From Flavobacterium sp. UBA7665 (lineage in GTDB: Bacteria > Bacteroidota > Bacteroidia > Flavobacteriales > Flavobacteriaceae): a stretch of 64,000 nt of DNA. The translations under genes were made by a program, and so were the position numbers. Shown here piece by piece: positions 24,161 through 33,571 of the stretch. Under the pieces are notes generated by a model. The model was not told the origin of the DNA. It did no database searches and saw nothing but the letters and a program-made list of their open reading frames with translations. Where the stretch lies: NCBI GenBank assembly GCA_002483285.1, contig DLHP01000011.1, forward strand, positions 1 to 64,000, written 5' to 3'. Position 1 is the first letter of the stretch, and every line of letters starts with the position of its first letter.

Positions 24161-26373
24161 TATGATTTCACTAATTTCTCCTTTTTGATTTTAGTGACCA
24201 TGTTCTTCTTGATTTCTCCGGCTTTCTTGGGCTGAAGGTCATCGAGTACATTGAGCGCTTCTTCTACATAAATGTCTTTGGAAAGGCTTTCGTGCCACCT
24301 GTCTCGTTTTTCCTTGAGCGAGCTGTCGTTTTTCTCGGCTTCGAGTTCATACGGAAGCGAATTGAATTTCAACGAATTCTGGTAGTCGGCGATAGACTTG
24401 TATTTTTTAGCCTTCTCCTCAATGGCGTTCTGCTCGGCCTTGAACTGGTCAATGTTGAGGCTGTACACGTTTTCCTTATTGCGGTCATCAATCCATTTGG
24501 CATTCTCATCGATGAGCTTGAATTTTGGGTTTTCGGCGATGCGTTTCTTGCTGCTTTCAATCGCGGCGTCAAAATTTTGCTGTTTGTCCCAGAAATTGAA
24601 TTGCGCCGGGTCGATCTTGTCATAAGGCATCGCATTATCGATATCGCGTTCACCCATTTTGAGGTATGCGTAACGGTCTGGAATCGCGACATCCGAACTC
24701 ACGCCCTCAAGCTGCGTAGAACCGCCGGTAATCCTATAGAATTTCTGCGTTGTGGTTTTGAGCGCGCCCAAATCTCCCACGCTGTTTCCGCGTACAAATT
24801 GGTTCAGGTCGATCACATTCTGCACTGTTCCTTTACCATAAGATTGTTTGCTGCCGATGATAATTCCGCGTCGGTAATCCTGGATTGCGGCCGCCAAAAT
24901 CTCAGAAGCCGAAGCTGAGAAACTGTTCTGCATAATCACCAGCGGGCCATCCCATTGGATTTTCTTATCGCGGTCAAACAGCACTTCTTTCTTTTTCCCC
25001 GCCGACTTGATCTGTACAATCGGGCCATCTTCAATAAATAGTCCCGCAATGTCCACTACGGTTTTGAGCGAGCCACCACCGTTGTCGCGCAAGTCGATGG
25101 CAATTCCCTGCACGCCTTCTTTTTTGAGTCGCTCCACTTCTATGGCCATGTCTTTTCCGGCGTCACGGGCATCGTTATTCTCAAAATCGATATAGAATTT
25201 GGGCAGGTAAATGATACCGTACTTCACGCCGTTTTTCTCAACAATGCTCGATTTGGCGTAGGTTTCCTCGATTTCTACGATGTCTCGGATGATCGAAATG
25301 ACCACGATGGTTCCGTCTACTTTTTTCACCGTCAAGCGGACTTCGGTACCTTTGGGACCTTTAATTTTTTTGACGACATCATCGAGGTGCATGCCCACGA
25401 CATCAACAGCGTCCTGGCTGCCTTGCGCCACTTTCATGATGACATCACCGGCTTCGAGCTCTTTGCCTCTCCAGGCCGGTCCGCCCGAAATGAGTTCGGA
25501 CACTTCGGTGTAATCGTTTTTCTTTTGCAGTCGCGCGCCAATTCCTTCGAGTTTCCCGCTCATGCTCACGTCAAAACGCTCCTTTTCATCGGGTGGAAAA
25601 TAATTGGTGTGCGGATCAAAACGCGTGGCGATGGCATTCACATACACCGAAAACCAGTCGTTTTGGTCGAGGTCATTGATAAAATCGAAATATTCGTTGA
25701 GTGATTTGAGCGAGCTTTCGCGCGTCTCTTTCTCGAAATCTTCAAAGGTTTTGTTTTTGTCCTTGTCTGAAAGTGTCACAGGATTTTTTCCGGTCTTATC
25801 CTTTTTGTTCTTGTCATTGACCACGCCATTTTTAAGATCTTCCTGCATTTTGAGCTTGTCGGTCAACGAGGAAAGTGTAGACAGCTTGATTTGCTTGCGC
25901 CATTTTTCCTTGAGTTCGGCGACAGTCTTGGCGTAAGGCAACTTTTCATAATCGGTGTTGAAATCTTCCTTGACCGAATAATCGAAAGGCTTGTCGAGTA
26001 CTTCCTTGTAAAAGTCCTTGCTTTCGGCGATGCGTTGCATCAAACGGTTGTACGTCAGGTTAAAAAAGGCCAGGTCTTTGTTTTTGATCTGGTCATCGAT
26101 TTGGGTTTCGTACTTCACAAACTCATCGATATCGGATTGCAGGAAAAAACGCTTCGAAGGGTCGAGCGCCTCGATGTAATCCTTGTAAACACCTTTAGAG
26201 AATTTGTCGTCGATTACCGCAGGATCATAGTGTCCGCGCTCAATGACAAAAGTGAGCAATTCCAATAGCAGTTTGTCTTTTTCGGGGTCGCCCGGATCGC
26301 CTTTGGGCATAAAACTGAAAAGCCCCACACACAAGGCGAGTACAACCAACAGTAACTTATAATTCCTTTTCAT
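24160..26373 (-). CDS. prc: Carboxy-terminal (tail-specific) processing protease
   Basis: A periplasmic Prc/Tsp-type serine protease of about 737 aa (744 from the earlier ATG at 26394; residue numbers here use that numbering). A membrane signal (about 11-27) is followed by an N-terminal helical region, a PDZ domain (about 275-365) and the S41 peptidase fold. The catalytic region is QNSFSASASEILAAAIQDY, with the nucleophile within Ser493-Ser497, and the lysine is Lys521 in SYGKGTVQ. The C-terminal DUF3340-like region is present. Full length matches the E. coli Tsp type rather than short CtpA enzymes. A Lys/Asp-rich stretch at about 190-220 is probably a disordered linker. Confidence 0.94.
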   Translation of the reverse strand: MKRNYKLLLVVLALCVGLFSFMPKGDPGDPEKDKLLLELLTFVIERGHYDPAVIDDKFSKGVYKDYIEALDPSKRFFLQSDIDEFVKYETQIDDQIKNKDLAFFNLTYNRLMQRIAESKDFYKEVLDKPFDYSVKEDFNTDYEKLPYAKTVAELKEKWRKQIKLSTLSSLTDKLKMQEDLKNGVVNDKNKKDKTGKNPVTLSDKDKNKTFEDFEKETRESSLKSLNEYFDFINDLDQNDWFSVYVNAIATRFDPHTNYFPPDEKERFDVSMSGKLEGIGARLQKKNDYTEVSELISGGPAWRGKELEAGDVIMKVAQGSQDAVDVVGMHLDDVVKKIKGPKGTEVRLTVKKVDGTIVVISIIRDIVEIEETYAKSSIVEKNGVKYGIIYLPKFYIDFENNDARDAGKDMAIEVERLKKEGVQGIAIDLRDNGGGSLKTVVDIAGLFIEDGPIVQIKSAGKKKEVLFDRDKKIQWDGPLVIMQNSFSASASEILAAAIQDYRRGIIIGSKQSYGKGTVQNVIDLNQFVRGNSVGDLGALKTTTQKFYRITGGSTQLEGVSSDVAIPDRYAYLKMGERDIDNAMPYDKIDPAQFNFWDKQQNFDAAIESSKKRIAENPKFKLIDENAKWIDDRNKENVYSLNIDQFKAEQNAIEEKAKKYKSIADYQNSLKFNSLPYELEAEKNDSSLKEKRDRWHESLSKDIYVEEALNVLDDLQPKKAGEIKKNMVTKIKKEKLVKS

Positions 26374-26499
26374 ATGTTGAATAATAGCGTTCATTAAAAA
26401 AATTTGAACTAAATTACGTAAAAAAGCCAGCAGGGGTCGCTTGGGCAGGCTAATTTTTTGTTAAAGCTGCTAATGTAATAACTTCCCCTTAAAATTGCT

Positions 26500-26507
26500 T
26501 ATTTTTG
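26500..26507 (+). promoter_or_regulatory. Candidate -7 element for surE-lpxB
   Basis: TATTTTTG matches TAnnTTTG and ends 13 bases before the surE ATG. Confidence 0.5.
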
Positions 26508-26520
26508 GCGATTATTTACC

Positions 26521-27303
26521 ATGACAAAAAAACCCATAATACTCGTTACCAATGACGACGGAATCACCGCTCCGGGCATACGCGCGCTGGTTGAAGTGAT
26601 GGCCGAAATCGGCACCGTAGTAGTCGTCGCACCAGACAAACCGCAAAGTGCCATGGGCCACGCGATCACGATGAACAACATGCTTTACCTCAACAAAGTC
26701 ACCCACGACAAGGTCGAGGTTACCGAGTACAATTGTTCGGGAACTCCGGTAGATTGCGTCAAAATGGCCATCAGCGAAATCCTGCACCAAAAACCTGATT
26801 TGTGTGTTTCGGGCATCAACCACGGATCGAATTCGTCGATTAATGTGATCTATTCGGGAACGATGAGCGCCGCGGTAGAAGCCGGAATAGAAGGCATTCC
26901 AGCCATCGGGTTTTCGCTGTGCGATTACGATTGGAACGCCGACTTTGGACAAGTGAAATCCTTCGTCAAAAAAATAGCGCTCGAAACCCTCGAGAAAGGT
27001 TTGCCGGTTGGAACAATACTCAACGTCAACTTTCCGAAACTGAAAGAGCAAGAAATCAAGGGCATCAAAATTTGCCGTCAGGCCAAGGCATACTGGGCCG
27101 AAAAATTCGACAAACGCCAAACCCCACAAGGTAAAGATTATTATTGGCTCACCGGCGAATTCGTCAACCAGGACCACGGCGAAGACACCGATGAGTGGGC
27201 ACTCGCCAACGGCTACATTTCTGTGGTTCCGGTACAGTTCGATATGACCGCGCACCACGCCATGCAAGAACTCAACACCTGGAATTTCAATGCGAAAAAC
27301 TGA
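26521..27303 (+). CDS. surE: 5'/3'-nucleotidase SurE
   Basis: A 260-aa SurE-family metal-dependent nucleotidase acting on nucleoside monophosphates in the cytoplasm. Motifs are ILVTNDDGITAPGIRAL (the two metal-binding Asp in NDDG), YNCSGTPVDCVKMA and CVSGINHGSNSSINVIYSGT. The length is typical of flavobacterial members. It overlaps the next small gene by 14 bases and leads an apparent surE-orf90-lpxB operon. Confidence 0.96.
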   Translation: MTKKPIILVTNDDGITAPGIRALVEVMAEIGTVVVVAPDKPQSAMGHAITMNNMLYLNKVTHDKVEVTEYNCSGTPVDCVKMAISEILHQKPDLCVSGINHGSNSSINVIYSGTMSAAVEAGIEGIPAIGFSLCDYDWNADFGQVKSFVKKIALETLEKGLPVGTILNVNFPKLKEQEIKGIKICRQAKAYWAEKFDKRQTPQGKDYYWLTGEFVNQDHGEDTDEWALANGYISVVPVQFDMTAHHAMQELNTWNFNAKN

Positions 27304-27562
27304 TCTTTTAATTGGCCTTTTTATAGGAATCGCTTCGGCTGTATTGGGCTGTTACGCTTTCGTGGAAGTGTTTACGCCGTATCGTTTCATGGATGGTATT
27401 GCCGTTTTCAGGGCGCAACAGCTTTTGGGAAAAATCATCACTTTGGGTGCGATTCTCAACATCGGGATTTTCTTTTTATTGCTTAAATTCAATAGAGACA
27501 TGATGGCGCGCGGCGTAATCCTGGCCACCATTTTACTAACCATCGTTACCTTATTCGTTTAA
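27290..27562 (+). CDS. Small three-helix membrane protein
   Basis: A 90-aa hydrophobic protein with three predicted membrane helices (about 5-27, 45-63 and 70-89) and no recognised domain. Its start overlaps the surE 3' end by 14 bases, and lpxB starts two bases after its stop, so it is translationally linked to both. The tight placement suggests a real gene with a role near the inner membrane, but I do not know its function. Confidence 0.75.
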   Translation: MRKTDLLIGLFIGIASAVLGCYAFVEVFTPYRFMDGIAVFRAQQLLGKIITLGAILNIGIFFLLLKFNRDMMARGVILATILLTIVTLFV

Positions 27563-27564
27563 AG

Positions 27565-28677
27565 ATGAAATATTATATCATTGCCGGCGAGGCTTCGGGC
27601 GATTTGCACGGCTCGAATTTGATGAAAGCATTGCAGCGCGAGGATCCGCAGGCCGACATCCGCTTTTGGGGCGGCGATTTGATGCAGAGCGCGGGCGGAA
27701 CCATGGTCAAACACTACCGCGAACTGGCTTTTATGGGATTCATCGAAGTAATCTTCAACCTCAAGACCATCCTGGGTAATATCAAATTCTGCAAACACGA
27801 TATTGAACAGTTCAAACCCGATGCAATTATCTTCATCGACTATCCGGGCTTCAACATGCGCATTGCCAAGTGGGCCAAACAGCGCGGCATCCCCACGCAT
27901 TATTATATTTCGCCACAAATTTGGGCCTGGAAGGAAAACCGCATTGCGGCCGTTAAGCGCGATTTTGACAAATTGTATGTGATCCTACCGTTCGAGAAAG
28001 ATTTTTACGAAAACAAACACCATTTCCCGGTCGAATTTGTGGGCCATCCACTGATTGATGCCATCCACAACCGCGTCGAGAAAAGCCAAACTGATTTCAT
28101 CCGCGAAAACGAGCTCGAAGACAAACCCATCATTGCCATCTTGCCCGGAAGCCGCAAGCAGGAAATTACCAAAATGCTGTCGGTGATGCTCAGTGTGGCC
28201 AACGACTTCCCTGATTTTCAATTTGTAATTGCCGGCGCACCCAGCCAGGAACGTGCTCTTTATGAACCGTTTCTCAAAAACAAACAGGTGCATTTGCTGG
28301 CCAATAAAACTTATGATTTGTTGAGCCATGCTTCGGCGGCACTCGTCACTTCGGGTACGGCAACACTCGAAACCGCTCTGTTCAAGGTGCCCGAAGTGGT
28401 TTGCTACAAAGGCAGCTGGGCATCGTACCAGATCGCCAAGCGTATCATCACGCTCAAATACATTTCGCTGGTGAACCTGATTATGGATCGCGAAGTCGTA
28501 ACCGAGCTCATCCAGGATGATTGCAACACCAAAAAAATCAAAACGGAAATGCAAAAATTACTCGATCCCGATTACCGCAAAAAAATGTTGGCCGATTACG
28601 ATTTGCTCGAAGAAAAACTGGGCGGAACAGGTGCGAGCGAAAAAACTGCAAGATTAATTGTACGAAATCTAAAATAG
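27565..28677 (+). CDS. lpxB: Lipid-A-disaccharide synthase LpxB
   Basis: A 370-aa GT19 glycosyltransferase that joins UDP-diacylglucosamine and lipid X to make the lipid A disaccharide at the inner-membrane surface. Family signatures are IIAGEASGDLHGSNLMKAL at the N-terminus, FIDYPGFNMRIAKWAKQRGI, YYISPQIWAWKENRI, FVGHPLIDAI, LPGSRKQEI and the C-terminal VTSGTATLETALFKVPEVVCYKG. Length and order are normal. It shows that the organism makes lipid A, consistent with lptC in the same window. Confidence 0.97.
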   Translation: MKYYIIAGEASGDLHGSNLMKALQREDPQADIRFWGGDLMQSAGGTMVKHYRELAFMGFIEVIFNLKTILGNIKFCKHDIEQFKPDAIIFIDYPGFNMRIAKWAKQRGIPTHYYISPQIWAWKENRIAAVKRDFDKLYVILPFEKDFYENKHHFPVEFVGHPLIDAIHNRVEKSQTDFIRENELEDKPIIAILPGSRKQEITKMLSVMLSVANDFPDFQFVIAGAPSQERALYEPFLKNKQVHLLANKTYDLLSHASAALVTSGTATLETALFKVPEVVCYKGSWASYQIAKRIITLKYISLVNLIMDREVVTELIQDDCNTKKIKTEMQKLLDPDYRKKMLADYDLLEEKLGGTGASEKTARLIVRNLK

Positions 28678-28698
28678 TGGCGTTACAATATTATTTAC

Positions 28699-28706
28699 TA
28701 AATTTG
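28699..28706 (+). promoter_or_regulatory. Candidate -7 element for the C40 peptidase gene
   Basis: TAAATTTG matches TAnnTTTG and ends 18 bases before the TTG start codon. Confidence 0.5.
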
Positions 28707-28724
28707 CCCTAAATCTTATAACTT

Positions 28725-29435
28725 TTGAAATACCTAGTCTATCTTTTCGTAATCGCCTTAAGCTTTGCCAGTTGCAAGCCCACTTCGAATATTGTCACGT
28801 CAAAATACGAAGCGCAAAAACGAGGCATTTACCAAGCGCCAGAAAACAGGCGTGTGGCCTCCAAACCTGCTCCTAAGGCCATTTTGAAAACTACTTCCGC
28901 AAGAAGCAATTCTACCGACACTTACACTGCGTCAAATAGCCCGGGCACTTACTCCGAAGCCAGACGCGCCGAAACAAAAAAATCTGAAAGACGCCGCAAT
29001 GTCGTAGATCGCAACGAAGACGATTATGTAATCAACGCCGACAACGCCAGTTATATGGTCAAGCAACTCATCAACGTCGCTTCGGAAAATCTGGGCGCCG
29101 ACTATCGCTCGGGCGGCACCACACCAGACGGATTCGATTGCTCTGGATTGATGTACAGCACTTTCCAGAAATTCGATATTACTTTGCCGCGTTCTTCTAA
29201 TGATATGGCCAAAATCGGGCGCAGGTTAGACAATGATGAAATCCGAAAAGGGGACCTCATTTTTTTCAAGACCAACGGCAGGAGCGTAATCAACCATGTT
29301 GGGATGGTTACCGAAGTGTCGGATGACGAAATCAAATTCATCCATTCCTCTACGCAAAAAGGCGTAATCATTTCCTCAACCAAAGAGGCTTATTACGGCA
29401 GAACTTTTGCACAAGCCAACAGAATTCTAGAATAA
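28725..29435 (+). CDS. C40 (NlpC/P60) peptidase lipoprotein
   Basis: A 236-aa lipoprotein (lipobox FASC, Cys17) with a Ser/Thr/Lys/Arg-rich linker (about 20-100) and a C-terminal NlpC/P60 domain. The catalytic residues are Cys139 in GFDCSGLMYS, His191 in VINHVGMVTE and His207 in FIHSST. Such enzymes cut peptide stems of peptidoglycan and many are D,L-endopeptidases. The start is TTG: no ATG occurs before the lipobox in frame, and a -7 element lies upstream. comEC follows 34 bp later. Confidence 0.92.
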   Translation: MKYLVYLFVIALSFASCKPTSNIVTSKYEAQKRGIYQAPENRRVASKPAPKAILKTTSARSNSTDTYTASNSPGTYSEARRAETKKSERRRNVVDRNEDDYVINADNASYMVKQLINVASENLGADYRSGGTTPDGFDCSGLMYSTFQKFDITLPRSSNDMAKIGRRLDNDEIRKGDLIFFKTNGRSVINHVGMVTEVSDDEIKFIHSSTQKGVIISSTKEAYYGRTFAQANRILE

Positions 29436-29469
29436 CTACAGCAAACGCATTTTCTGATGCCTTACTTTT

Positions 29470-31497
29470 ATGGTTATGAAAGTATTGCATTTCCCATTGG
29501 CTAAAGTCTCGTTGTGCTTTATGGCTGGTATTGTTTGTTGCCATTTCCACTCCTGTGAACCCTTGTGGATTTTAATTGCATTGGTTTTTTTGTTGGCTTT
29601 GCTCGTGTCTGTTCATTTTCTGGCGACCGCGCATCCTAAAACCAAATGGATTTTTGGCTTCGTGGTTGGTGCTTTTTCTTTTACGTCGGGCATCGGCGCC
29701 TTGTCCTTAAACAATGCCAACTTCGAGCAAAACCACTACATCCACCATATCAAAAAATCGGGAGAAAATCACCAGTTGACGGTGACTTTGCGCGAACGAC
29801 TCAAAACATCAGCTCGTTATTCTCGATATGTGGCAAACGTCGAAAGCACCGACAACCGCCAAAGCAAAGGCAAAATCTTGTTGCATTTTGACAAAACGCA
29901 ATTTCCCGACTATTTTAGGATTGGTACCAACCTGCGCGTTTCGGGAAAAGTTTCCCTTCCAAAGCCTCCAGACAACCCCGACCAGTTCGATTACGGAAAA
30001 TACCTCGCCAACAAATCAATCCTGGCGCAAATGTACCTCTATGAGCCTGTATCGATCGACTACCACTTCGATAAGGATGCGTTTTACTATGCCGATGCGC
30101 TACGAAACCGGATACTGAGTAACCTACAAAAAGCGCATTTCAACCCAACTGGACTCGCGGTAATCGCAGCCTTGATCCTTGGGCAACAGCAAGACATTTC
30201 GGCCGACATCTTACACGATTATCAATTTGCAGGCGCCATCCACATCCTTTCGGTTTCGGGTTTGCATGTTGGATTTATCCTGTTGTTCCTGAATTTTGCG
30301 CTCGATCGTCTCCCAAAAACCCGTGCAACTGCGGTACTAAAACTTTGCATTATTTGGTGCGCACTTTGGGGTTTTGCAGTACTGGCAGGACTTTCGCCAT
30401 CGGTGGTGCGGTCGGTGACGATGTTTTCGTTTGTGGCCTTGGGCATGCATCTCAAACGGCAAACCAACATCTTTCATACCTTATTGGTTTCGATGTTGCT
30501 GATTTTACTATTTGAACCGTCGTTTCTCTTTGACATCGGATTCCAATTGAGCTACCTGGCGCTATTTTTCATCTTGTGGCTACAGCCTATTTTCCTCAAA
30601 TGGTATAGACCCGACAACCCAATCGCAGAATATTTTTGGCAACTGCTGACCGTTTCTTTCGCCGCGCAGATCGGGACTTTACCGCTGAGCTTGTACTATT
30701 TCCATCAATTTCCGGGCTTGTTTTTCGTGACCAACCTGATCATCATCCCGTTTTTGGGCGTTATTATGGGATTGGGCGTAGTAGTCATGCTGCTGGCGGC
30801 CTTGAACTGCGTTCCGGCTTTTCTTGCCGTGCCTTTGGAGTGGAGTATTGCCGTGCTCAACAAAATCATTGGCTGGATCGCTTCGGTGGAGTCTTTTATT
30901 TTTGAAGACATTCCGTTTAATGCTGCGATGTTGGTGAGCGCCTACCTGTTAATTGTCGCGCTGGTGTTTTGTTTTGAAAAGTGCAATTTGGGTAGATTGG
31001 CTTGGGCGTTGGCGGCATTGCTCTTATTTGAATCGGGCTATTTCGCGTCAAAGTGGACGCGGCGCAACGAACAGGAATGGATTGTCTTCAACGCTCGAAA
31101 AACAACCCTAATTGCCCAGCGCGATGGCGATAAAGTAACCATCCGCAGCAATCAATCCAAAGACCAAAAAAAATTGCTCGCGCCTTTCCTCATTGCCAAT
31201 TTCAGCGAAATCACCGCAACAAAGCCTTTACAAAATACCGCTTATTTCAAATCTCAAAAAATCCTGTTGATTGACAGCCTCGCTTTGTACCCAAAGGATG
31301 TTTGTCCCGATGTCGTGTTGTTGCGCCAATCACCAAAGATCAACCTCGAACGCTTATTGGCCGATTGCAAACCCAAAGTGATTATTGCCGACGCGAGTAA
31401 TTTCAAGTCCTACGTAAAACGATGGGAACGCACTTGCAACCAACAAAAAATCCCTTTCCATGCTACTGCCGAAAAGGGATTCTATAGGTTGAAATGA
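29470..31497 (+). CDS. comEC: ComEC/Rec2-family DNA uptake protein
   Basis: A 675-aa polytopic membrane protein: an N-terminal DUF4131 OB-like domain (about 20-190) and the Competence domain (about 220-500), containing LSVSGLHVGFILL and LAGLSPSVVRSVTMFSFVAL. It should form the inner-membrane channel for single-stranded DNA in natural transformation. The remaining roughly 135 C-terminal residues do not contain a recognisable metallo-beta-lactamase HxHxDH motif, so the nuclease-like domain of the B. subtilis protein appears absent or reduced. Two ATG codons (29470 and 29476) are possible starts. Confidence 0.92.
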   Translation: MVMKVLHFPLAKVSLCFMAGIVCCHFHSCEPLWILIALVFLLALLVSVHFLATAHPKTKWIFGFVVGAFSFTSGIGALSLNNANFEQNHYIHHIKKSGENHQLTVTLRERLKTSARYSRYVANVESTDNRQSKGKILLHFDKTQFPDYFRIGTNLRVSGKVSLPKPPDNPDQFDYGKYLANKSILAQMYLYEPVSIDYHFDKDAFYYADALRNRILSNLQKAHFNPTGLAVIAALILGQQQDISADILHDYQFAGAIHILSVSGLHVGFILLFLNFALDRLPKTRATAVLKLCIIWCALWGFAVLAGLSPSVVRSVTMFSFVALGMHLKRQTNIFHTLLVSMLLILLFEPSFLFDIGFQLSYLALFFILWLQPIFLKWYRPDNPIAEYFWQLLTVSFAAQIGTLPLSLYYFHQFPGLFFVTNLIIIPFLGVIMGLGVVVMLLAALNCVPAFLAVPLEWSIAVLNKIIGWIASVESFIFEDIPFNAAMLVSAYLLIVALVFCFEKCNLGRLAWALAALLLFESGYFASKWTRRNEQEWIVFNARKTTLIAQRDGDKVTIRSNQSKDQKKLLAPFLIANFSEITATKPLQNTAYFKSQKILLIDSLALYPKDVCPDVVLLRQSPKINLERLLADCKPKVIIADASNFKSYVKRWERTCNQQKIPFHATAEKGFYRLK

Positions 31498-31502
31498 ATT
31501 TA

Positions 31503-31967
31503 TTATTTCTTCTGCGCGAGAATTTGGTTGGCGCCCTCCAGCCATTTGGCAGGGCCGCCGGCCACATACCCGGTGCTGCCTAACTTATCGAGGTTGACTT
31601 TACCGTCTTTCTTAGTTGGCGTGGCAAACCAAACCGTTGGATAACCGCGAACCGCGAAAATCTGTTGCAATTCATTATTTTGTTGTGCGATTTCGGGTTG
31701 TTGTGGCGACCTTCTCGGGAAATCGAGTTCTACCAAGATGACGTTGTCTTTGGCCCATTTGGCAAAATCCGGGGTTTTCAAAACCTCGTTCTGCAAACGG
31801 ATACACCAACCGCACCAATCACTTCCTGTAAAAAACAACAACAATGGCTTTTTTGTTTTGATGGATTTGGCGACGGCTTCGTCCATTTTGGTTTCCCATT
31901 TCAGTTCTTGTGCATCCACCGAAATCGCGCCTAAAACAAGAAACATGGTGATGATAATCTTCTTCAT
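31503..31967 (-). CDS. Periplasmic thioredoxin-fold protein with CGWC
   Basis: A 154-aa exported protein with signal MKKIIITMFLVLGAISVDAQ, a thioredoxin fold and the redox pair in SDWCGWCIRL (Cys52, Cys55). The cis-proline is in RGYPTVWF. It resembles thioredoxin_7/DUF255-like periplasmic disulphide proteins. The usual CGPC/CPHC is replaced by CGWC, which suggests reductase or isomerase work rather than strong oxidation, but that is an inference. It converges on comEC, with five bases between the stop codons. Confidence 0.87.
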   Translation of the reverse strand: MKKIIITMFLVLGAISVDAQELKWETKMDEAVAKSIKTKKPLLLFFTGSDWCGWCIRLQNEVLKTPDFAKWAKDNVILVELDFPRRSPQQPEIAQQNNELQQIFAVRGYPTVWFATPTKKDGKVNLDKLGSTGYVAGGPAKWLEGANQILAQKK

Positions 31968-32047
31968 TTTACTCTATTTTAATTTTTAGTTGTCTTTTAA
32001 CTTCAATTCTAGCTTCGCCCTCTTGTCAAAAATAATACCAGCGCCTT

Positions 32048-33565
32048 TTACCGCACACCTTGCATCAGCTTTTTCACCATTGGAGAAATCAAAATTAATA
32101 CAATTCCGGCAATAAGCGCATATATCGCCAATTGCTTATATCCGTCAGCATATACGATCAATTTATCAATGTTGGATGCGTTCTGGGAAGCTTCTGCAAT
32201 GTTGGCCCCCAAAAGTCCTGCGAAATACTGGCCGTATGCGCTCGCCAGGAACCACATTCCCATCATGACTGCTTGTAGTTTCAGCGGTGAAAGTTTGGTC
32301 ATCGCCGACATTCCGATTGGAGATAGGCAAAGTTCGCCAAAGGTAATCACGAACCATCCAAAAGTAAATAGTCCGAGCGAGGTAATCCCTTGCGCGTTGG
32401 CGAAGAATTTCGTGTAGTAAAAAACATAGAAACCACCGGCAAGGAACAAAAACCCAAGGCCGAACTTTACAACAGTGTTGGGTTCTATTTTTCTTTTGGC
32501 CATCCACAACCAAATCAGCCCCACCAATGTGGCAAAGCCGATGACGAAAAGTGAATTGGCCGAATTGTTTACGCCATTGGCGCTTAACGGGACACCCAAA
32601 ATATCGTTGTTGAGATTGTTCGCCGCAAATAAGCTCAACGATCCGCCGCTTTGTTCAAAAAATGCCCAAAAGAAAATCGAGAAGATGATAAAAATCAACG
32701 CGGCAAGGAGTTTCTTGTTCTCAACCGCCGAAAAGTTTTTCATCTCATAAAACAAATAAATGATGGATGCAGGCCCGATCAACATCATGAAATAGTCCGT
32801 ATACCTTGTATTGGCCACCATCACAATAATTATCGGGACAATCAAAAGTGAACCGGCGTATGTAGCCATCTCCCACATTTTTCGTTTCGCCGTTTCAAAG
32901 TGCGGTAACGGAGTAAGACCAATAGGCCCAAGGCTTTTTTGGGTTTGTGTAAAGGTGAGCAAGCTGATAATCATCACCAGCGCTGCAAACCCAAATCCGA
33001 CGTTCCAGCGCAGGTTTTCGGGTACCAGGGACTGCCAAAGCGAACCTTCGGCAACGGCGATACAAATGTAGCCTCCAATCAATGCCCCTAGGTTTACACC
33101 CATATAAAAGAATGAAAAACCGGCATCGCGTCGCGGATCGCCCTCTTTGTACAACTGGCCCACCATAGAAGAAATATTGGGTTTGAAAAATCCCGTGCCT
33201 ACAATGGTAAACCCAAGCCCGATGAAAAAGAAATTGACCGGGTCTATGGCCAAAATAATGCTTCCTACAATCATGAGTATGCCACCCCAGAAAAGCGATT
33301 TACGAAGTCCCAGGATTTTATCGGCAAATAATCCGCCGATAAAAGTAAAGGCATAAACCCAGGCTTGCGTGGCCCCATATTGCAAATTGGCGATCTTTTC
33401 ATTCATCCCCAGTTGCCCAACCATGAACACAACGAGCATCCCGCGCATGCCATAGAAACAAAAACGCTCCCACATTTCGCTAAAAAACAGATACCACAAT
33501 TGTTTGGGATATTTGCCTTTAAAATTTTGGATTTGCTCTAAATCGGTTACTGGTATTTCTTCCAT
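32048..33565 (-). CDS. POT-family proton-dependent peptide transporter (1)
   Basis: A 505-aa major-facilitator-superfamily transporter of the POT/PTR family, with 12-14 helices and no insertion. It has the ExxERF motif (SEMWERFCFYG) that couples protons to uptake, and the PTR2 signature FSFFYMGVNLGALIG. Substrates are expected to be di- and tripeptides. It is the last of three tandem POT genes behind a DPP-IV-like peptidase; the gap from the previous gene is six bases. It is the shortest of the three. Confidence 0.93.
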   Translation of the reverse strand: MEEIPVTDLEQIQNFKGKYPKQLWYLFFSEMWERFCFYGMRGMLVVFMVGQLGMNEKIANLQYGATQAWVYAFTFIGGLFADKILGLRKSLFWGGILMIVGSIILAIDPVNFFFIGLGFTIVGTGFFKPNISSMVGQLYKEGDPRRDAGFSFFYMGVNLGALIGGYICIAVAEGSLWQSLVPENLRWNVGFGFAALVMIISLLTFTQTQKSLGPIGLTPLPHFETAKRKMWEMATYAGSLLIVPIIIVMVANTRYTDYFMMLIGPASIIYLFYEMKNFSAVENKKLLAALIFIIFSIFFWAFFEQSGGSLSLFAANNLNNDILGVPLSANGVNNSANSLFVIGFATLVGLIWLWMAKRKIEPNTVVKFGLGFLFLAGGFYVFYYTKFFANAQGITSLGLFTFGWFVITFGELCLSPIGMSAMTKLSPLKLQAVMMGMWFLASAYGQYFAGLLGANIAEASQNASNIDKLIVYADGYKQLAIYALIAGIVLILISPMVKKLMQGVR

Positions 33566-33571
33566 AATATT

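Noticed and set aside
26512..27267. 251-codon open frame antisense to surE
   Set aside because: Complete overlap with surE, whose motifs are intact; composition is that of a complementary-strand shadow.
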